A DNA stretch of 64,000 nt from Corylus avellana. Its lineage: Eukaryota; Streptophyta; Magnoliopsida; Fagales; Betulaceae. Positions 34,701 through 47,113 of this stretch are shown one piece after another (the stretch's first letter is position 1; the number at the start of each line of letters is the position of its first letter). The stretch is taken from the NCBI RefSeq assembly GCF_901000735.1, contig NC_081548.1, positions 3,410,001-3,474,000 of the forward strand, written 5' to 3'. The translations under genes and the position numbers were made by a program. The notes under the pieces were generated by a model. The model saw only the letters and a list, made by a program, of their open reading frames with translations, searched no databases and was not told the DNA's origin.

Positions 34701-36786
34701 CTTTACTTCACCTATCACTGAGATAAGTCCTAAATATAACAAAAGTCAAGATTAGATATGATTTGATGACAAAGATGGAGTGAGGACTTACGCAGAAGCA
34801 TTCATTTGTGACTCATCTGTGGCCCAAGTTTTTCCCAGAGTCGTCATGGCAACACCAGCCATGCTGACAAAGACAGCAACTATTTTTGCAGCGTTTAAAG
34901 AATCTTGGCCCAGGAATGCACCAATGAAAAGAGTAAAAAGTCCTGAAGTAGAGGATAATACTGTTGTACTTGCAACACTTGTACGTGCCAGTGCAGCATT
35001 TGATAGATACTGTAAGTAAAAAGAGCATCAATAAGAAGTATTTTTGGGTCCTTCAACCTAAATTTAAACCCTTTATATCACCATGATAGCAAATAAACAA
35101 ATTTCCACCAAAAAACTCTTAAGGTAACAAGAGAATGTACACATTATTCATGTAAAATCCGAATACATATACACATTAGAGGGACATATTTCAAGTTCCC
35201 CTTCACCTGCCCTCCTCACAGTCCAATGGTGGGTAGGTTGGTAAACTTAGAGGCACTCACCTCCTCGCCATGTCCTCGCATAAAGCAAGGATGCGTGATT
35301 TGGGTCAATGCCATGATACACATGTTTTGGACTAAATAAACCCACACTACACTCTTCTCCTTGAGAACCTTATGAGACATTAAACAAGATGAAACAACCC
35401 TCAAAACATGGGTCAGTTGACCTAAGAGCCTGTTTGGCACCTAACAGATTAATGCACGGCAAAACACACACAAGGCATGACAAAACTGCCACAAGCACCA
35501 GAACAAAAAAAAACTCTCCTCCACCTCACAAGCACATCTACAAACACTGAATAACACATCCAAAGGAGCAATGAATAATGCTTAGCACTAATTCTATAAA
35601 GACATAGTTATTGTAACAGTTGTGTGACAGGGCAGGGCATAAGAATAGACTTGAATCAAGAAAATTTTGAGGGCTTTCATGACACCCCCAACATCCACCC
35701 CACACACCTGCATAAAACAACAAAAAGAAAGAAAGAAAAGATAGAGGTATATACCAAAATTAGTGACATTTGAAAAGCTTTAGATATGTTAGGAGTACTC
35801 ACTGGTTGTCGTACAAGCACATTTCTAAGAGAGACAATAATGCAGATACATGTAGAGGGAGAATCTTTTTATTTTCTTGCAAATTGATGGAATTAAACAT
35901 TTATCTAAAAGTGTAAATGGATCTAGGGATGGCATTCATGATCAACCATTCAACTAAACAAAATGGAAATAATTTCGAAGAAACCAGCCAAGGAAGTGCC
36001 TTACCTCAGTTATAAACCAAATTGGGGCAATGTAAAATCCATAAGTAGCAACTTCTCTTGTTGTAAGCTCTCTCTCTTGTTTCAGAATCTGTGCATCATC
36101 TTTATGTTTAGCAACCAATGGCCTTCCTTCTGCACGAGGTGAAAGGTCTGCTTCACTATCTTTTCTGGCCAAAGTCCCCGGAAGTTCCAATTCATAGCTT
36201 TTCTGGCCTCCGTTGTATTTTAGAGTCGAACTAAAACCAGCAGAAAACTCATTCATGCTTTCTGCATTTTTACTGCTTTTAGAAGAGCGGCGTTTTAGGA
36301 AATTTAAAAACCAATCCTTTAGGAATGCTATAGGGAGGTAGACTACCATAAGAGAAGCTCCAAGATATGTTACAGCAAATGGCTGCTTATAGTCTGTAAA
36401 TATGTCCTGTAAATAAGATATCAGTCAGTTGAAACCTGGCTCAGGAAGATAGTTTGGGTGCTGCCATGGAGCAGTATTATATCAATAGGTAAAGAACTGA
36501 CATTATGTTAAAACATTTTGAGTGATCAAAGTATATAGTCTTTTTACCCATGAATGAATATGTAAACAATTGATGCAACAAGAAACACCACGTCATATAA
36601 GAACCCTGCAAATTGCTAAAACAAGCATGACCCTCGTGATGCATATATGCAGAAATATTTCACTTCAAGCGATAAGACAGAATCCACTGCAAAAAGAATC
36701 TCAAATTCTCATAGGATTGCAAGAAGTATATGACGTTCAAACAGTTGAATCTACTGCCCATGGCTGAGCTGTTTTGATGGCCATTT

Positions 36787-36827
<41 letters not shown>

Positions 36828-37829
36828 TTTTTTTTTTTTGTGGAGGGGCTAAAGGATCCAATTTGACCTTTATAGGAACTTCAATCTCATTTGTTCATTT
36901 TAAAACACTTTAGGACTCGCCCACATCCTTCAGGCACAAAGTGATTTAATTCAAGTTGAAGGAGTGAAAAGAGGTAAGGGGAGGCATGGGTAGATATAGT
37001 GAAGAAGGATAAGATAAATAGGGAGGTGACAGAGAATATGATTTTAGGTAGGACAGAATAGCAGAAAAGGATATATGTGGCCAAGCCCTATAAGTTGAAA
37101 ATCCTGATTTACTTGGGATTAAGCTTTAATTGAGTTGATTTAACTCATATTCTCAGCACTAAAACTGCCTTCCTGATTATGTCACTGAATGCCAGTTCTT
37201 TCCTTGCAAAATTAGTCCCAGGATTATTCACTTATGCCCTATGATTCACAAGAAACCATATGAGCATACTAAGAGAATCAAGGAAGGCAAATTATCTGTT
37301 CCCTTGGTCCTAATCAATTGCAAAACTTGACTGAACTAACGATTCTAGAACTACATAAAATGTTGTGTTCATTTGATTAAACCACTCTCCCCTTTCTCTT
37401 CCTTCTTAAACTTCCCATAAAAAAAGGACTAAGGTGTTATTGGTGTAGCTTGGTGCCTTGAGTTCAAACTAAAACCCAACATTCCTTATTTTAAATACAG
37501 AGATAATATAGTACCTTATTTGCTCTCCTTCATTCGTAAAAGTTCCATGGACAATTTTCAGCAAATGGATACAAATACATAACAATCACAAACTTTTCCA
37601 AACAAAAAACAAAAACAAGGCCCTATGATCCATCAAACATAAACCTAAGGCATACAAACGCACGGCCATGACTAAAATTTCACCCATAATGAGCAAATCA
37701 GAATACATAAACTTTTTTTTTTTTTTTTGTAAAGTTGAATAAGCTGACCTGGGTGACTTCTGCAGAGGTGACCCATATAACAACAACAGCACCTATGAGG
37801 AACAACCCGGCCCTGTATTTCCAAGTCAT
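31707..37829 (-). CDS. EamA/DMT-family transporter (8 exons)
   Basis: A multi-pass membrane protein of the drug/metabolite transporter superfamily; substrate unknown. Exons on the minus strand: 37829-37749, 36406-36005, 35009-34792, 34091-34024, 33929-33828, 32794-32677, 32588-32453 and 31769-31707; 1188 nt, 395 aa plus TAG, all junctions GT-AG and in frame. The first exon gives a hydrophobic helix (GLFLIGAVVVIWVTSAEVTQ). The long second exon holds PFAVTYLGASLMVVYLPIAF and then a large hydrophilic loop with KSSKNAESM and ERELTTREVA. Later helices include TTVLSSTSGLFTLFIGAFLG, LGKTWA, LFGLLSAVSYGLF and the conserved VWPLTALGIEPKF. The C-terminus is ISDWFTKKLGL-like (NLSDWFTKKLGL here). Length and sequence match Arabidopsis At4g32140. 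Intron 3 carries a LINE tip. A role in organic cation or nucleotide-sugar movement cannot be read from the sequence. Confidence 0.94.
34556..34676 (-). mobile_element. 5'-truncated LINE tip with perfect 19-bp target-site duplication
   Basis: AATCCTTACAGTAATTTTT stands at 34556-34574 and 34658-34676. Between them are a T run, GATAAATAATGTATATTC, then CGCGCAGAGGGGCGCAACCC and GTATACAAGACACCCC. This is the 3' end of a LINE in minus orientation, about 83 bp long, in intron 3 of the EamA gene. Confidence 0.85.
36789..36820. repeat. (CT)n/(CA)n microsatellite
   Basis: A CT-dinucleotide run passing into CACACA, in intron 1 of the EamA transporter gene. Confidence 0.9.
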
Positions 37830-38497
37830 CACGAATCAAACAAGACCCAGATGCAGAAAAGCTACAGGAATTGGCAGAGATCTGCGTCGTGGTGGTGGTG
37901 GTCCTCTCAGATCTTTGAGCCTGCCTTCGACGTTTCACCGTTCACCCACATGTAAAAATTGGATCTTTGAAGGTGGGTCTGAGAGACAGATAAAGAGAAG
38001 CCAAATGGGGCAGCTGTTGTGACACAACAAGGGCGTTCTGTTGTGGGGTTGACGAGGAGGAGGTGATTCTTTGCCAAAAGAAAAGCCAACGAAAATGGGA
38101 AGAAAGAGAATGAGAGGGAAGTGTTAACGTTAAGTTTTTGGTGGGTTTTAGTAGTTAATGCCCTCTTGTTCTGTCAAGATGTCAAATTATTCCATTGAGC
38201 TCTATTTCTTAGAATTTCTCCCTCATTTCATTAATTTCTTTTTCGAGTCTTTATTATATAATATAGAGAGGATATAATAACTCTCTCTTTGTACTGATTC
38301 CAGGATCACCTGAAGAAATTCTATTTAATGTCTCCCTCTTTCCTTCATTTGTCTTCAATATGCGGTATAAACAAAAACAACATGCCAAGAGGGTCCTTTA
38401 CGTGAATATATTACTTTGAGGTTTGACATGGCGTCATGGCGGATCGCTCAACATTGGTGGATAGGATTCAAGGCAAAGGCAAACAATTTGTTTGCAG

Positions 38498-38745
38498 AGT
38501 AATGCTATTTATTAGATTGTCGATGATATGATAGTAAAGAAACAGTTATTTCTCTAACAGTTTCTTTTTTTGTTAAAAAAAAAAAAGATGGAAATGGATA
38601 GGAGATTGAGAAATAGCATTTTTTTGATAGTAAAAATCAGTACTTAAAAAAAAAATTAAAACTGATTTTTCACTGTTACATTATCTCAGTTCAGTTGTAT
38701 AATAGTTATATGGCAATCTACTAGATTACTCATTGGTATTACTAT
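38498..38745. mobile_element. MITE upstream of the EamA gene
   Basis: Left end AGTAATGCTATTTATTAGAT and right end (reverse-complemented) AGTAATACCAATGAGTAATC are inverted relatives. The body contains TTTTTCACTGTTACATTATC, shared with the MITE in EMC7 intron 6. Boundaries are approximate. Confidence 0.5.
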
Positions 38746-41700
38746 TTATTTTATGGTTCATATTAAATTTTACATATTTAACCGTTAGGGCCGATTTCAT
38801 ATATTTTAAGGCTTAAAACAATAAATTTAAATAGGATTTTTTTTTTTTATATTTAAATAATATTAATATTGATTTTCAGTTTATATTCTCTTATTTAAAA
38901 ATCATTCTTCTTCCTTTTTGTTTTTAATTTTATCCAAATGACGTGTAGAATTCATCTATGCTTAGTATTTAGTATTTACTTTCAAGGGATTTATGTTATT
39001 CTAAACGAACGAACTTAGCTTGATTTTAAGTTTAGACAAAATTATGAGTTTAGTTACTTCTTTTAAGGGTTTTAAGGGTGATGTGACTTTTCTTTTCTTT
39101 TCTTTTAAAGTTTTAATATCTTGAGAATCAATTTTTTGCAATTATTATTTTTTACCATAATTAGGGCCATAATTAACAAGCATTGATTAACTTATTTATC
39201 ATAATTAAGGCCTTAAGAGTTTTTTTTTTTTTTTAATTGCTATTTGGGGTCTTATGAGACCACCTAATTGGCTTAAGCAATGAATAGACACTACTAAGAG
39301 TAAATGTAACACTAGAAGGAAGACTAGCTTACTTTATATCTTCCCAAATGTAACGTAATTTTTAAAATTACTAAAATATGACCATGTCACATTTAATGCC
39401 ATATGCAATAAATGGATCTTCACCTCCTTAGCAACTCATAAGCAATTATCAGTTACTCAATAAAGATTTTTTACATTAAAGTTTCCATCGCTAAAATCCA
39501 TATTTAAATGCCCAAAAGTTCAAATTTTATAATTCATCTAGTACATGTGTGTCAAATTTTATCTCCTGTATATATCTCCACACGTCTTCTTTGAGAGTTT
39601 TCCATCTCCCAAATAAGATCTCCCGTTGCCTCATTTATTAATGCTCGGGAAGGAGGGAAGAGCTCTGCCGCCCGCTCATGAACCCCTCCTCCACCCCGAT
39701 CGACATTTTACTTGTATACTCTTCCCTTGCTTCCTCATGCGTGTTCAGTTAAAGTGACAAGTCTATTGCCCTACGAATGCATTAGGAATTATGATTTTGT
39801 AGACAAAAAGTGTAATTTTAAACCAAATCTCTTAAGAAATTGATAGTTTGAGATTGCTATTTTTAAAAATTACGATTTAAAAACGCATAAAAATTTGCAT
39901 TTTCGAAAAACAGGCAATGAGATGCTTTTTTGAAAACGTACAAATTTAAACACTAATATGTGATTTAAAATGTTAAATTGAAATTTTCACATACACGTTT
40001 GTCCCCCGCCCTCCCTCAGGACCTCAGCCTCACGGTCCTCACCTCAACTTTTACAACCTTCCCCGAACTTGCGTGTATTCCACGTGCCACCGCAATCTCA
40101 CCTGGGTCCGATGCGCGCTTACCCATGAGATTAGTAATTTCAACGAAGTATAAGGAATGTGTTGCAAGGGACACGTTAAAAACGCACACATAGATGACAC
40201 GATAATAATGCACACTAAATAGCTTCTTTTTTTCTTTTTTCTTTTTGGATTATTATTATTTTTTTAAATGGCTATTTTTTGGACCCTTTTCTTTAATTAG
40301 GGAGAATGAATATGAATTAAAATAAGACAAATAGACAATGACATTTTGAAAGCAATCATATTGATATTAAATAGAAACAATGTTTTAACATCTTGTAATT
40401 AAATCTGAAATGATTGCAAGTTTGTACATCTGGATCGAATAATTGATTACATTGTACTCCAATAATATTGATTGATTATATCTTTAATATTTGTCATGCA
40501 AATTCTCCATGGAATTAAAGAGTTAAATATAAGCAAGCTTAGCCTGTGAATCTTTAAAATACTTTTCATAGTCCAATGATAAATTTAGTAAAACTGTAAA
40601 TCATATGGACTAAATAATTTATTTATTTATTTTAACTTTAACTCATGTAAATTTTCTAATAATACTAATAATTAGTTTGAATATTCTAGAACTTGGCACC
40701 ATTAGGATATTCCCTCGTCTCTATTTGCTCTGGGAAGCTTTAAATATTGGCATTTTACATGATTATCTAGCTGACGGCTACCCACCGATGTGAAAGAGAG
40801 AGAGAGAGAGAGAAATTATCTAATAACATTTTTTTATGGTGGGTGGTCATTATTTATCACATAAATTAGATCTCGTGACAGAGACGTTCAATTGAAGCTT
40901 TAGATTCTTTTCACGATTAAATCACACACCAAAAAAAAAAAAAATTCACGATTCACCGACAATTAATTTCTACGAGGATGTTGAGACTTGAGATGCAAAT
41001 TTCTTCTACCATGCATTGGTTTACATAGAATTATCTTAAAAAATTAGAAAAGTGTTAGAGAGCCAAACAAATGAATTCAGAAAAATTTTTAAATTAATAT
41101 GGTAAGAGTTTTTAAATTAAAAAAATGTAAATTCTCTCTTCTTTGTCTGCTATTCACGATTTGCAACGTCAGTTTGACAATTTTTCTGAGTTCATTTGTT
41201 TGGCTCTCTAACAGTTCTCAAAAAATTAATGCAAAAGGAAGTGGAGGAAGTTTATCTTCAAATGGGGTCGGATATAATTTTTCTAATTTAGTGTATTATA
41301 ATTAATTTTTAATTTAAAATATGTGATTCTTTTCTCATATAGAAGAAGACAAAGAAAAGAACGAAAATTCACAAAAGGTTATGATAAAGATCTATCAAAT
41401 CATCACCATGCAAGTTTTGGGTTTCTCCAATCTTCATTAATCAATTGCCAAACCAAAAGAAAAACCTCTTTGTCATGATGCTATTTGTTGAAAGAAAAGT
41501 ACTGGAAAGATGTATTTTTTGTTCTCCATTAAAGGAGACAAATGATTTCTTATCAATAAAAGAGAGAAACTTCTCATTATCCGGGCTTTGAAAGTATTGG
41601 AGGCTGGAGAACCATCCCAACAAATAGGCAATTTTGGAAACATTGGAGGAAGGGGAATCTTCATGGGTTCAAAAATAAAATAAAAATAAAAATCTTAAGG

Positions 41701-41800
41701 TTTTTAAGGTGTTTTTCATACTTTTCTTATTTTTTAGTTTCAGGTAAAGAGGCCTGAAAGAGGAAGAAGAAAACCCCCTAATTGATTAAAAATACACCTC
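38746..41800. other. AT-rich spacer with no recognised gene
   Basis: Holds an (AG)n run at 40794-40813 and several short T runs. Short open frames here have no family signature. A segment rich in C at 39990-40130 could not be assigned. Confidence 0.5.
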
Positions 41801-42054
41801 CATCCCCCTTCGAAACAATGGTGTTCCACTTAACTTGAACGATTTCGTTTCATGGCGTACGCTAAGAGGGCGCCGGAAATGACATCGCTCTAGTCAATAG
41901 GAATGACATAGTTTTGTGCCTAGTGCATATGCTTTTCACCCCTGCCAAGAACGATGTCGTTTCATTCCCGGTTTTGTGGACAATCAAGGCGGCCCACAAG
42001 AAACGATACAAGGTCATTTTGTACAAAGTCAAACACGCTTTTATCATATTACCA

Positions 42055-42253
42055 TAAAATGACGTCGTTTTATTTATTTTTTAATTTTTTCTTTAAAAAA
42101 TGGTTAGTGGTTTATTAGAGTTAATTATTAACCGCTAATTGTTGGTTAACTGCCTAGGCGGTTAACAATTCACTAACCGCCTAGCCCCTAGGCGGTTACA
42201 GTTAGCGGTTTTAGCCAATAACTGCTAACCGTAACCGTCTTTTCACCCATAAC
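42055..42253. mobile_element. hAT-like terminal fragment with GGCGGTT repeats
   Basis: ATGACGTCGTTTTATT is followed by many AACCGC/GCGGTT words and ends AACCGTAACCGTCTTTTCACCC. The reverse complement, GGGTGAAAAGACGGTTACGG, has the look of a hAT end. The same words mark the hAT at 13511-17297. The other end was not found. Confidence 0.5.
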
Positions 42254-42940
42254 TTTAAGATCAAACTGAATTATTATGGAATAAAAAATATAGGGTTTAT
42301 TGGCAGATATATATAAAAAATTATTAGTCACAAAAGTAATTGTATATCAATCATTGCAAAACCAAAATTAATATATTGATCAATATATTGTTTATTGACG
42401 AGATATTGTTTTCGTTGGACCCCTTGATAAGGATATTTTAAAAATTTAAATTTCATTTGCTAGGAAATGAATTCCCTTGATAGCCTCCATTTTAGGTATT
42501 ATAACCAAAGGGAGTGACAAATATCCAAAATGTTAACCATCTTTTAACATTTTTTTTTATAGTAAATGGATGAATTTATTATTGAATTTGTATGGGTCTA
42601 CGTACGTGAGTTTACAAATTTAATGGTTGATTTATTGAATTTATAGAATAAGATAAAGAAAAGACAGAGAAAATATTGATTTTTGGGCTATATTGTTTTA
42701 GCAGAAGCTAGAAGGTTTGTGAATTTAAGTTAGCTGAAATATGATGTATAATGCGGTGTTAACAAACTTGCAATCACGGTTTTAATATTATAGAAAATTA
42801 TCAATTATTTTAAAGTTTTGAATTGATAAAAAAAGTGAATTTAATTATTTAAATTAATTAATAATAAGTAAATTAAGTAGGCATTTCTAATAGTAACGTT
42901 AAGTACCCAAAAGTTTAAGAATAAAAGATAATAAATTTAA

Positions 42941-43335
42941 GGGGTAACTTCACTTTAGACCCATGAATTACCATGCGATCTAACAAACCCCCTAAAAAAA
43001 TTCTCAATTTGAACCCCTGAATTTTCAATTGCAGTCAATTTGAACCCCTCTGTCAAATTTAGCTGTTAACTTCTAACGACAATACCTAAAAAGATCTTAA
43101 TATCCCTGATTTTTGTTTTTGTTTTTAATTTTTTAATTTGGAATTAAGGGTAAATTTGAAATTTTATAAAAAAGTCAGGGGTATAAACGTTATTGTCTCA
43201 CTTTTAGCTTTTAAAATTTGACGGGAGTTCAAATTGACTGTAATTGAAAGTTTAGGGATTCAAATTCAGTGATTTTGAAGTTTGGGAATTTGTCAAATTG
43301 CGTGGTAATTCATGAGTCTAAAGAGAAGTTATCTC
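42941..43335. mobile_element. MITE of 395 bp with long inverted ends
   Basis: AATTTAA flanks both sides (42934-42940, 43336-43342). The left end GGGGTAACTTCACTTTAGAC and the following CATGAATTACCA match the right end reversed (ATAACTTCTCTTTAGACTCA). The similarity extends over 100 bp on each side. No coding content. The superfamily was not settled; the length of the duplication could be 7-9 bp. Confidence 0.75.
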
Positions 43336-43946
43336 AATTTAATTAATACTTTAACACTTATTTTCTACTCATGAACTCAAACTCTTCATAAAACAAGAGA
43401 CCCAATCTATAAAATATTTAATAAAAATAAAAAATAAATTACTGAAACAAAATTCAAACTTATAGTCAGCCTCGAGTCTGCCATGGGTGTTGCTGCTACA
43501 CACCTCAAGAAAGGAGTGTGGCAGTGGAGAAAGATGGTGTGACTCAACCAACAAGAGGGCTGCACCATGTCCACCCCAGCAACTCGAGCTAGTCCAGGGC
43601 ATGTCTCCCTATGTCTGGCTGGGTGGCCAACAAGGGTGCAATGTACACTCAAGCTGCCACCATGACAATTGACAGCCATGTCGGAAATGTGATAAATCAA
43701 TTATCCTTAAAAAAAAAAAAAAAAAATTAAGAATATTATTCAAGATATTTTGATGAAATATCCATAACAAATAGCAATGGCCTACTTTGATGGTACCCGA
43801 AGTCCTAGCCTTTTGTGTGCTTTGGACTCACATGTTTGATAGTTTCAACATGCTCTACGAGGGGTGACACAGAAATGCCGGCGCTACAAGACAGCAGACA
43901 CAGCCGCGCGACATCCTTGGTTGGGCCTTGGGAGGTTTGAGGATTC

Positions 43947-44474
43947 CACGTCCTTGTCGTAAATGATATATGGACCAAAAGTAAATCCTATTCCACAAGG
44001 ATATTGCGTTTGCAAATTGACGTTTGGCCTGTGGATCAGGGCCCAATTATACATGAAAGAGTTTTTTTTTTTTTAAGCTAAAAAATGGCAAATTATGCAA
44101 TTAGAGTAGCTACTATACCTGTGATATGATCATTCTGATCGCTGAAAACCGATGACAAAAGGGACTTAAACAGTAAAAACCGCAGTTGCTTTCTCAAGTT
44201 CACGTCCTTGTCGTAAATGATATATGGACCAAAAGTAAATCCTATTCCTCAAGGATATTGATTATTGAGTTTGCAAATTGACGTTTGGCCTGTGGATCAG
44301 GGCCCAATTATATATGAAAAAGTATTTATTATTTTTTTTAAAGCTAAAAAAATGCAAATGATGCAATTAGAGTAGCTACTGTACATGTGATATGATCATT
44401 CTAATTTCTAATCACTGGAAACTAATAACAAAGGGGCCTAAACAGTAAAAATTGCAGCCGCTTTCTCAAGTTCA
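43947..44474. repeat. Tandem duplication, unit of about 254-272 bp
   Basis: Unit 1 (43947-44200) and unit 2 (44201-44474) both start CACGTCCTTGTCGTAAATGA and end CTTTCTCAAGTT. They differ by scattered substitutions and small insertions, including an extra ATTATTGA in unit 2. Neither carries a recognisable gene. Confidence 0.9.
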
Positions 44475-45671
44475 ATAGAGCTATAGTCTAACAATCTCAA
44501 CCCAATCTTATTACAATATGAGTGCGACCCAAGGTAAATTACATTAATCAAACACAAGATTTTTCATTACGAGAATCAAACTTATGCCATAGTATTTAAC
44601 TCGGTTCGGCTTGACTCCGGTAGTTCTATTCTGGTACTTTGTCCTATTATGGTACACATACATTGGATCCCAACAAATCGAATGTCAACTAACCCAAGTA
44701 AAACTCATCCACTAGTTTTTTTAAAGGCCCTACTTTATATTGAAGCTTTTTTAATGGTAATAATTAATAGTAGCACTCCCACACCACCATCACGGCTCTT
44801 TTTTGGTTTGGTTGCACGACTTGTGTCAGTGTTAATGATATGACCACAAATTACTGGGCGGGCATGGCTATCAATGAGACATATGATAAAAGAATAAATA
44901 ATAAAATAATAAAAAAAAAAATGGAATGGCTCGGCCACCCTGGTGGGCGGGTGGCCGTCAATGACGGTGGTTGGGCGGCCAAGTTTGGCTGATCCCATTC
45001 TGTCAACGGCCGTGGTTCATCCCTTCGATCATGGGTTTGTGAGAGCTGATCCATCATCTCTCGGAAAAGAACACTTCAAACTTTGCATTCTTGAGTCAGT
45101 GAGACGTACGTGCTTGAGCTTCAATTCGTTGAATGACTTATTGGATATCTATTTCTAACTTTTCAATCCGTTCTTATAACTCTGACACCAATTGATAGGT
45201 CAGAGAACAATGACAAGCAAGCAAACAGAGAGAGCTCTTTTTGTGTGAGAGAGATCACAAGTGTTTGATAAAATTCCTCTATGAGGATTTCTATATTGAT
45301 CAATAATCCTTAAATAAGCAAAACTACTGTAATTATAATACAACTATAATCTCAACCCTACTAATACATTCAATTCAAATCATAAGAGATAGAAGTCCTA
45401 AACCAAATATTTATTAAGACTCTTCAACTCTTCTTACCCATTAGTAAACTCCTTTGTGGTTACTCTTCTAACACTAATTATAAAGTTTCCGTTTCTACAA
45501 TTGAGTCCACTAAACTAATATATGTTCAAAATGCACGTGAAAAAAATGTGTGAGAATTACATACACTATTAAAAATGCATGTAACATATATTAGTTTAAT
45601 AGATTAAATTGAACAAAACTTTGTCCCTAAACTAAATCACTTTAAAAAAAAAAAAATGCTTTAATCTAATT
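44475..45671. other. Spacer with GC-rich cassette and possible retroelement scrap
   Basis: A GC-rich GGTGGCCG block at 44927-44985 follows an AT-only stretch. At about 45183 CTCTGACACCAATTGATAGG precedes a purine-rich run, which resembles the edge of a degraded retroelement, but no paired end was found. The part next to 45671 should be the 3'UTR of the armadillo-type gene. Confidence 0.4.
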
Positions 45672-46823
45672 TCAAGGCGAAGAACCCCATAATACCTCTG
45701 CCTCAATGGCGGATGACTCTGCTTCAGAAACAGAGGCCTCTCTGACTCTCCTCAGTATTTCTCGTTTGACTTCTCTTTTCTCTATTTGACTCAACCCTTC
45801 CCCCACTTCCACTTGCACTGAAAAACTTGCAACACAGCTTCCAAATGGATTATTCTCCACTTCCGCTTCCACACAAACTTCTCCATTATTCTCTCTCTCA
45901 ATCTCATCACTTCCATGTTCCAATCTCTGCAACTCCATGAGCTTCTCCACCAACTTTTCTTCAAGCATTTCTTCAACAACTTCTTTTCTCCCAAAATAAG
46001 CAAGTGCAAGAATGCAATCCAAAGCTGCCGCTCGAATAGACAAATCTTCTGTGCTTAACAGGTTGATGATTCTGGGGATTTCACCGTTCGATTCCATTTC
46101 ATCTATTAATGGAGTTCTGATGAATTTGATCAGTGAGCAAAGAACTTGAATCGAACAACACGATCCTATAGAAGTCAAGGCTCCATTAATTGTCGGACCC
46201 ATGAACACCAATCCCACAAAAACATTCTTATTGAATCTAACCAACGCATCTACAACAAGAGCCGCTTCGTCTCGAACCCGCTTCGAACACATGGAGTCAC
46301 AGAGTAAAGATTCAAGAATAGAAAATACCTTCGCTCTCAAAACCAACTCCTGAAAATCTCTATCGAAACCTTGGCCCACCCGTTTTCTGAAATCAGCCAA
46401 GACCTTAACCTTCTGCTCCTCATCCGCCGATTCCTGCAGCGTTCTTACAAGATTTTGCACACTTTCTCGGTCAAGAAACGCTTGAATCTCAGCCTCCAAC
46501 TTGCATGCAGCCCGGGAAATCCTGAAGTTAGTGATCTGGCGGCGGAGGAGGGGTTTGAAGCTGTAGCCCTGAGATTCTTCGAGCGTTTCGAGCAGGGTCT
46601 TGAGAATGCAGAGCAATCGATGGAGGTTGAAAAGATTTGGGTTCGTGGAAACAACGGCTGCGGCCTCCGCTTCGAGCTTTGAAAGAGCTTCAACAGAGGT
46701 TTCCGAATTGTGGGTGTTCGTTGGGGAAATGGGGTTGCTTCGTAGATCTTTGGAGGTCTTCTTTAGCGCTTCTAGTAGCGTTAGAACGCGTCGATTCTGT
46801 TGTTCCTGTTCAGCTTCGTCCAT
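45672..46823 (-). CDS. Armadillo-type (ARM repeat superfamily) protein, intronless
   Basis: A single uninterrupted frame of 383 aa; product function unknown. The protein is all-helical by composition. A Glu-rich N-terminus (MDEAEQEQQNRR, LLEALKKTSKDL) is followed by helical pairs such as LLCILKTLLETLEE and LEAEIQAFLDRESVQNLV. The clearest ARM-like units are VRDEAALVVDALVRFNKNVF and IPRIINLLSTEDLSIRAAAL with DCILALAYFGRKEVVEE. The C-terminus is acidic and ends IEAEVLWGSSP. No U-box, kinase or membrane segment is visible. The ATG at 46823 is the first in the frame. It is divergent from the PAP26-like gene, with about 0.9 kb between. The family is plant-wide; ARM proteins act mostly as protein-binding scaffolds, but no partner can be named. 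Confidence 0.88.
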   Translation of the reverse strand: MDEAEQEQQNRRVLTLLEALKKTSKDLRSNPISPTNTHNSETSVEALSKLEAEAAAVVSTNPNLFNLHRLLCILKTLLETLEESQGYSFKPLLRRQITNFRISRAACKLEAEIQAFLDRESVQNLVRTLQESADEEQKVKVLADFRKRVGQGFDRDFQELVLRAKVFSILESLLCDSMCSKRVRDEAALVVDALVRFNKNVFVGLVFMGPTINGALTSIGSCCSIQVLCSLIKFIRTPLIDEMESNGEIPRIINLLSTEDLSIRAAALDCILALAYFGRKEVVEEMLEEKLVEKLMELQRLEHGSDEIERENNGEVCVEAEVENNPFGSCVASFSVQVEVGEGLSQIEKREVKREILRRVREASVSEAESSAIEAEVLWGSSP

Positions 46824-47082
46824 GGCTGTTTAGTCAGTAAGATTTGAAGCTCATCAGTGACTTCTCAAGAGAGAGAAAGAGGGAAACCAACAACTTGTCC
46901 AAAAGGCAGAAGCAACCAACCAACCGTTCAACATAAAAACAAAGGCGGAGCCTATAGCTGTCGTCGCATGTAGACAAGCGTACCCCGTGAAGGAGAAAGA
47001 GCTCCCCTTTGTCTCGGTTATTCCATAAAGCGTAAGACGAAATTGGAAGTGATGTTTGCGAGGAATGCGAAATGCTATAAAT

Positions 47083-47113
47083 TGGGCCCTCCCCATAGCC
47101 TTTTAAATGGGCT
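47083..47113. promoter_or_regulatory. Two site-II-like TGGGCY motifs in the divergent promoter
   Basis: TGGGCC at 47083-47088 and TGGGCT at 47108-47113 lie about 260-290 bp upstream of the armadillo-type start codon. TGGGCY elements are known binding sites of TCP factors in plant housekeeping promoters. Function here is inferred from the motif only. Confidence 0.35.

Noticed and set aside
43369..43700. Minus-strand open frames of 77 and 97 aa in a more GC-rich patch
   Set aside because: Compositional patch next to a MITE, no motif, no splice partners; probably repeat-derived.
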